Positions 60,384 to 64,000 of a stretch of 64,000 bases of DNA are shown piece by piece. The stretch's first letter is position 1. Every line of letters begins with the position of its first letter. The position numbers and the translations under genes were made by a program. The DNA comes from CATOSP01 sp965197545 (GTDB lineage Bacteria; Chloroflexota; Dehalococcoidia; Lucifugimonadales; UBA3495), in assembly GCA_965197545.1 (NCBI GenBank), contig CBDANJ010000008.1, positions 1,736,001-1,800,000 of the forward strand, written 5' to 3'. The notes below the pieces were generated by a model. The model had not been told where the DNA came from, did no database searches, and was given only the letters and a program-made list of their open reading frames with translations.

Positions 60384-61610
60384 TTGCCCTTCCTGGCGTT
60401 ACAGGGGAGTCGCGTGATAGAGACCGCGGAGGGGATTTCTGGTCCCTATTGCGGCAAGCTCTTCGCCGAATACGGCGCGGACGTCATCAAGGTAGAGCGG
60501 CCAGGTGATGGGGATCCTAGCCGCGGTCGAAGCTCTTGGCCTTCGCACAGCGGCGACATCGAAAAGAGCCCGCTGTTCTTGCACCTGAACCGGGGAAAAC
60601 GCGGCGTCACGTTGGACCTGGAAGGTGACGCCGGGCGTAGCCTCTTCCGCCAGTTGGTTTCGAATGCCGACGTCCTGATCGAAAGTTCAGCGCCGGGGTA
60701 CATGGATTCCATCGGCCTTGGTTACGAGAGCTTGCGAGAGTTGAACCCGGGGCTGGTGATGACCTCGGTAACCCCCTTCGGCCAGACCGGGCCCCACAAG
60801 GATTATCAGTACACCGAGTTGACCATCTTCGCCACCGGCGGAGCAATGTTTCGCGAGGGGCGGTCTGACCGCGAGCCCCTGAAGTACGGTGGGGAGATGG
60901 GCCAATACTTCGCCGGTACAGCCGCGTCAGCCGCCACGATGGGGGCATATTTTCGGGCCTTTATGACCGGACAAGGCGAGTGGATCGACATCTCGCTCCA
61001 GGAGTGCATTGCCGGACATCCTCACCAGATTGGACGCCGCGCCCCTTTCGTCTACGCCGGAGAGTCTGACCCCAGGAACAATCCGCGCCAGGGCACGAGC
61101 GAGACGCGGGAAACCTACGGGTCCGGGACTTTCAAATGCAAGGACGGTTTCGCAAGTTTCCTGCCGTTGGGCGCGAGGATGTGGCCGAACCTTGCCAGAA
61201 TGATAGACCGGCCTGATCTGTTGGATGATGCCAGGTTCATTTCGATAGAAGGCCGAGCCGCGCATAACGGGGAGCTAGAGTCCTTGTTCCAGGACTGGTT
61301 CGATTCCCACACCAGGGCCGAGGTGTTCGCCGCTGGGCAGCGGGAAGGGCTCCCTTGCGGACCCGTACTGACGCCGCCCGACGTACTGGCCGACCCCCAT
61401 TTCAACGAAAGAGGGTCATTCCTCCGGATCGACCATCCAAGGGCGGGTACACTCCGCTACACCGGACACCCGTTCCGACTGTCCGCTACGGGCCAGTTTG
61501 AACCGAAGCCCGCCCCGCTCCTGGGCCAACACAACCTAGAAGTATATTCGGGGCTTTTGGGTGTGGGCGAAGACGATCTGGAACTTCTCCGCTCGGAAGG
61601 TGTTCTATGA
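60384..61610 (+). CDS. CaiB/BaiF class III CoA-transferase with Gln at the catalytic position
   Basis: This protein of 408 residues starts at TTG 60384, nine bases after GGAG. Motifs are LQGSRVIETAEGISGPYCGK, LFAEYGADVIKVERPGDGD and NRGKRGVTLDLEGDAGRSLF. The usual catalytic Asp aligns with Gln174 in GGEMGQYFAGTA, so the aspartyl-CoA route is not available. It may be a pseudo-enzyme subunit or act on another mechanism. It is 27 bases after the TPP-enzyme gene, so the two are likely co-transcribed. Confidence 0.85.
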   Translation: MPFLALQGSRVIETAEGISGPYCGKLFAEYGADVIKVERPGDGDPSRGRSSWPSHSGDIEKSPLFLHLNRGKRGVTLDLEGDAGRSLFRQLVSNADVLIESSAPGYMDSIGLGYESLRELNPGLVMTSVTPFGQTGPHKDYQYTELTIFATGGAMFREGRSDREPLKYGGEMGQYFAGTAASAATMGAYFRAFMTGQGEWIDISLQECIAGHPHQIGRRAPFVYAGESDPRNNPRQGTSETRETYGSGTFKCKDGFASFLPLGARMWPNLARMIDRPDLLDDARFISIEGRAAHNGELESLFQDWFDSHTRAEVFAAGQREGLPCGPVLTPPDVLADPHFNERGSFLRIDHPRAGTLRYTGHPFRLSATGQFEPKPAPLLGQHNLEVYSGLLGVGEDDLELLRSEGVL

Positions 61611-61667
61611 TAGCCATACCTAAAGCTTGCTGGCCGATACGTGAAGGGGTCCAGCCCGGCCGGAACA

Positions 61668-62984
61668 ATGATGGATTCTAATTCATCCATTCAACGGCCC
61701 CTCGCCGGAATCAGGGCCCTGGAACTCGCCGAGATTTGGGCTGGCCCACTCTGCGGCGCTGCCCTGGCCGATATGGGAGCCGAAGTTATCAAGGTAGAGT
61801 CCATCCAGAGGATCTCACGGGGCCCGTTGCGCCCCGCTCCGGGAGCTTCGGGCTACCCCGACGGAGACCCCGGGGAACGGCCCTGGAACCGGTCCGGGAA
61901 CTTCAACGCGGTCAACCGCAACAAGCGCAGCGTAACCCTGGACCTGGCCAGCCCAAAGGGAGTCGGTCTTTTCAGGAAGCTTATCTCGGTTAGCGACGTA
62001 ATGGTCAGCAACTACGCCCCTGGCGTGGTCGACCGGCTCGGTATCGGGTATGAGGCATTACTCGCGTTGAAGCCCGACCTGATTGTGGTTGAGATGCCTG
62101 GATACGGAAAGAGCGGCCCATACAAAGACTTCCGCAGCATGGGCATGGCCATTGACGCGGTCACCGGACATTCCTCGCTCCGGGGATATCCCGACATGGA
62201 CTTGACGCAGATTTCACTGGTGCATCACCCGGACGCCGTTGCGGGACTCACGGCGGCGTTTGGGATCAGCGCGGCGCTCCACTACAGGGCGCGTACCGGC
62301 AAGGGCCAGTTCATAGAATTGACCCAATCGGAGGCGTTTTTGCCCCACATCGGAGAAGTGTTTCTCGAGTACGGCCTTACCGGCCAGTCGCGGGCGCGGC
62401 GCGGAAACAGTCACCCGTTGATGTCGCCCCACGGTTGCTATCCCGCACTGGGCGAGGATAAGTGGGTGACTATCGCGGTCCGCGACGAGGATGAGTGGCG
62501 CGCATTTTGCCGCGTAACGGGCATCCCCGGGCTGGCGGATGACTGCCGGTTCTTCGGCGTGGAAGCCAGGGTAGCCAATCCGCAGGCGCTTGACGCGATT
62601 GTGGCGGATTGGACGTCGATACGAGACAGTTACGAGACCGTCGAGTTGTTGCAGGCGGCGGGAATACCGTCGGCCCCCGTATCGGACTGTGGGGCGGATA
62701 CCTACTCCGACCCCCACTTGCTGGAACGGGACTATTTCCAGGTCGTGGACCATCCTGATGCGGGGAACCACCTGATGAGCGGCCCTATGTGGAAAATGGC
62801 AGGAGACCCTGAGCCGCGCCACGAGCCTGCTCCGGGCCTGGGTGAGCACAACAACTACGTTTTGAGCGAGATCTTGGGCCTGAGTGTGGATGATTTGCAG
62901 GACCTGGAGAGATCAGAAGTCATAGGCACGAGTCCGCTTCCGGGTGCGGACATGGGCGGCGTCCGCAGGGTTTCCCGCACATGA
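61668..62984 (+). CDS. CaiB/BaiF class III CoA-transferase
   Basis: About 438 residues from ATG 61668. Motifs are RPLAGIRALELAEIWAGPLC, ADMGAEVIKVESIQRISRG and NRNKRSVTLDLASPKGVGLF, with a TGKGQFIELTQSEAF turn. The catalytic Asp is present in HHPDAVAGLTAAFGI, unlike the preceding gene. Start is uncertain: GTG 61641, ATG 61668 or ATG 61671; no site has an ideal ribosome-binding site. It could act with the TPP enzyme two genes upstream. Substrate unknown. Confidence 0.88.
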   Translation: MMDSNSSIQRPLAGIRALELAEIWAGPLCGAALADMGAEVIKVESIQRISRGPLRPAPGASGYPDGDPGERPWNRSGNFNAVNRNKRSVTLDLASPKGVGLFRKLISVSDVMVSNYAPGVVDRLGIGYEALLALKPDLIVVEMPGYGKSGPYKDFRSMGMAIDAVTGHSSLRGYPDMDLTQISLVHHPDAVAGLTAAFGISAALHYRARTGKGQFIELTQSEAFLPHIGEVFLEYGLTGQSRARRGNSHPLMSPHGCYPALGEDKWVTIAVRDEDEWRAFCRVTGIPGLADDCRFFGVEARVANPQALDAIVADWTSIRDSYETVELLQAAGIPSAPVSDCGADTYSDPHLLERDYFQVVDHPDAGNHLMSGPMWKMAGDPEPRHEPAPGLGEHNNYVLSEILGLSVDDLQDLERSEVIGTSPLPGADMGGVRRVSRT

Positions 62985-63035
62985 TTAGGAGCAGGGCAGC
63001 CAGTCTTCCCGTTAGTCCAGGGAGGTCGATTCTCT

Positions 63036-64000
63036 TTGTCCTCTGAATTACCAGTCGTTCCCCCACCGATGGAAATGCCTCTTGGGGGGCAGGCGAGGTC
63101 GAGCCTGGGACCATACCAGGAGGTCTTAGACGCCTGCCTTGCCGACCTTGAGAGATATGACGTTGCCGAGCGTATTTGGCGGGGAGACCACACCGTTTGG
63201 AAGCCCGATCCCACGGAGATCATCAACCGGCTGGGATGGCTGACGATATCGGACGAGATGCGGGACAGTGTCTCAGACTTGGAAATGTTTGCCCGGCAGA
63301 TCAGGGATGAGGGATACCGTCACCTAGTTCTCTTGGGTATGGGCGGCAGCAGCCTGGGACCCGAGATGCTGAGGCAGACCTTCGGCAGCGCATCCGGTTA
63401 TCCGGAGCTGATAGTCCTGGACTCGACGATACCGGGGCGTATCCAGACCGTCACCGATGCGATCAACCCGAGCCGCACACTGTTCCTGGTCTCCTCCAAG
63501 TCAGGCTCGACCGTAGAACCCAATATGTTCTACTGGTATTTCCGCAATTTGGTCGAGGAAGCGGTTGGCGCGGGTAGCGCTGGGCGCAACTTCATCGCGG
63601 TGACCGACGAAGGCTCTCCGCTGCAAACTTTGGGAGAAGCCGAGGGTTTCCGGCGCGTGTTTCTCAATCCTCCCGACATTGGCGGCAGGTATTCCCTGCT
63701 GTCATACTTCGGTCTGGTCCCGGCGGCCATGACCGGGATGGACCTGGGCAAAATGCTAGACCGGGCGGACGAAATGCGGACGGCGACCGCGCCCGGAGTT
63801 CCAACCCGGCAACACGCGGCGGCCTGGTTGGGAGCCATCATAGGGTCTTTGGCGCGGGAAGGGCGGGATAAACTCACTCTGGTCACTTCGCCTTCGATCA
63901 GCAGCTTTGGCCTGTGGGCTGAGCAGCTCTTCGCGGAAAGCACGGGTAAGGAAGGACAGGGCATCGTCCCAGTATCCGGGGAACCGCTTGGGTCGCCGGA
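63036..64000 (+). CDS. pgi: Glucose-6-phosphate isomerase, partial
   Basis: The gene runs off the right edge; about 321 codons are visible. It starts at TTG 63036 (GGGAGG upstream; ATG 63069 is an alternative). Phosphoglucose-isomerase features include HLVLLGMGGSSLGPEMLRQT, SRTLFLVSSKSGSTVEPNMF and NPPDIGGRYSLLSYFGLVPA. The first 60 residues (LGPYQEVLDACLADLERYDV, then HTVWKPDPTEIINRLGW) match the isomerase half of bifunctional transaldolase/isomerase fusions, but no transaldolase precedes it here. It interconverts glucose 6-phosphate and fructose 6-phosphate in central carbon metabolism. Confidence 0.88.
   Translation, partial: MSSELPVVPPPMEMPLGGQARSSLGPYQEVLDACLADLERYDVAERIWRGDHTVWKPDPTEIINRLGWLTISDEMRDSVSDLEMFARQIRDEGYRHLVLLGMGGSSLGPEMLRQTFGSASGYPELIVLDSTIPGRIQTVTDAINPSRTLFLVSSKSGSTVEPNMFYWYFRNLVEEAVGAGSAGRNFIAVTDEGSPLQTLGEAEGFRRVFLNPPDIGGRYSLLSYFGLVPAAMTGMDLGKMLDRADEMRTATAPGVPTRQHAAAWLGAIIGSLAREGRDKLTLVTSPSISSFGLWAEQLFAESTGKEGQGIVPVSGEPLGSP

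Noticed and set aside
1..64000. tRNA, rRNA, phage or integrase genes
   Set aside because: None recognised on either strand; the mobile features seen are one IS630 element, its MITE and palindromic repeats.

Overview
The window looks like a chromosome segment of an uncultivated, GC-rich Chloroflexota bacterium, probably Dehalococcoidia or SAR202-like. This is inferred from gene content: six CaiB/BaiF class III CoA-transferases, four luciferase-like flavin monooxygenases, two carboxymuconolactone-decarboxylase-like proteins, two TPP-dependent acetolactate-synthase-like paralogues, a PHP protein, bicupin and VOC enzymes, and a glucose-6-phosphate isomerase of the type otherwise found fused to transaldolase. 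No rRNA, tRNA, CRISPR array or phage module was found.

Layout. 1-5681 (minus): a catabolic run with a group D flavin monooxygenase, a gentisate-dioxygenase-like bicupin, a VOC protein, two CoA-transferases and the start of a beta-propeller lactonase. 5825-7502 (plus): a hydroxyisobutyrate-dehydrogenase-like gene and a HigBA toxin-antitoxin pair. 7511-16388 (minus): a one-domain voltage-gated cation channel, an epoxide hydrolase, a CMD protein, a luciferase-like oxidoreductase, and a giant secreted protein with 13 IPT/TIG-like repeats whose membrane anchor and cytoplasmic tail are split off by a one-base frameshift. 16837-21215 (plus): a decayed brnT with intact brnA, a metallo-beta-lactamase-fold hydrolase, two overlapping hotdog genes and an ABC exporter. 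21212-22852 (minus): a TPP enzyme. 23062-31359 (plus): a HEPN-like gene pair, an M19 dipeptidase, two luciferase-like monooxygenases, an IS630 element and a lipoprotein serpin.

31405-35289 (minus): a redox operon (ABM monooxygenase, quinone oxidoreductase, CMD protein), a RelE-type toxin-antitoxin pair, an IS630-derived MITE and a CoA-transferase. 35552-46285 (plus): an M14-like/GH105 fusion, a GMC oxidoreductase, a HEPN/PaREP1 protein, an S9 peptidase, a DUF1501-DUF1800 unit with its own promoter and terminator, an NHL propeller and a DM13 protein. 46295-53493 (minus): an amidase, a CoA-transferase, and a dipeptide/oligopeptide-type ABC importer (binding protein and two permeases, no ATPase). 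54022-64000 is mostly plus strand: a PepC-like C1 peptidase, a luciferase-like monooxygenase, a minus-strand chimera of a lipoprotein and a broken phosphoesterase, a PHP protein, a TPP-enzyme/CoA-transferase module and a partial pgi.

The dominant theme is scavenging and oxidation of varied organic compounds: CoA activation, flavin- and metal-dependent oxygenation, peptide and carbohydrate hydrolysis. Small mobile or palindromic repeats and decaying toxin-antitoxin loci lie between these modules. The least conventional items are the TIG-repeat surface protein, the two CoA-transferases without the usual catalytic aspartate, the TPP-enzyme/CoA-transferase module, the channel with a Ca2+-channel-like filter and the M14-like/GH105 fusion.
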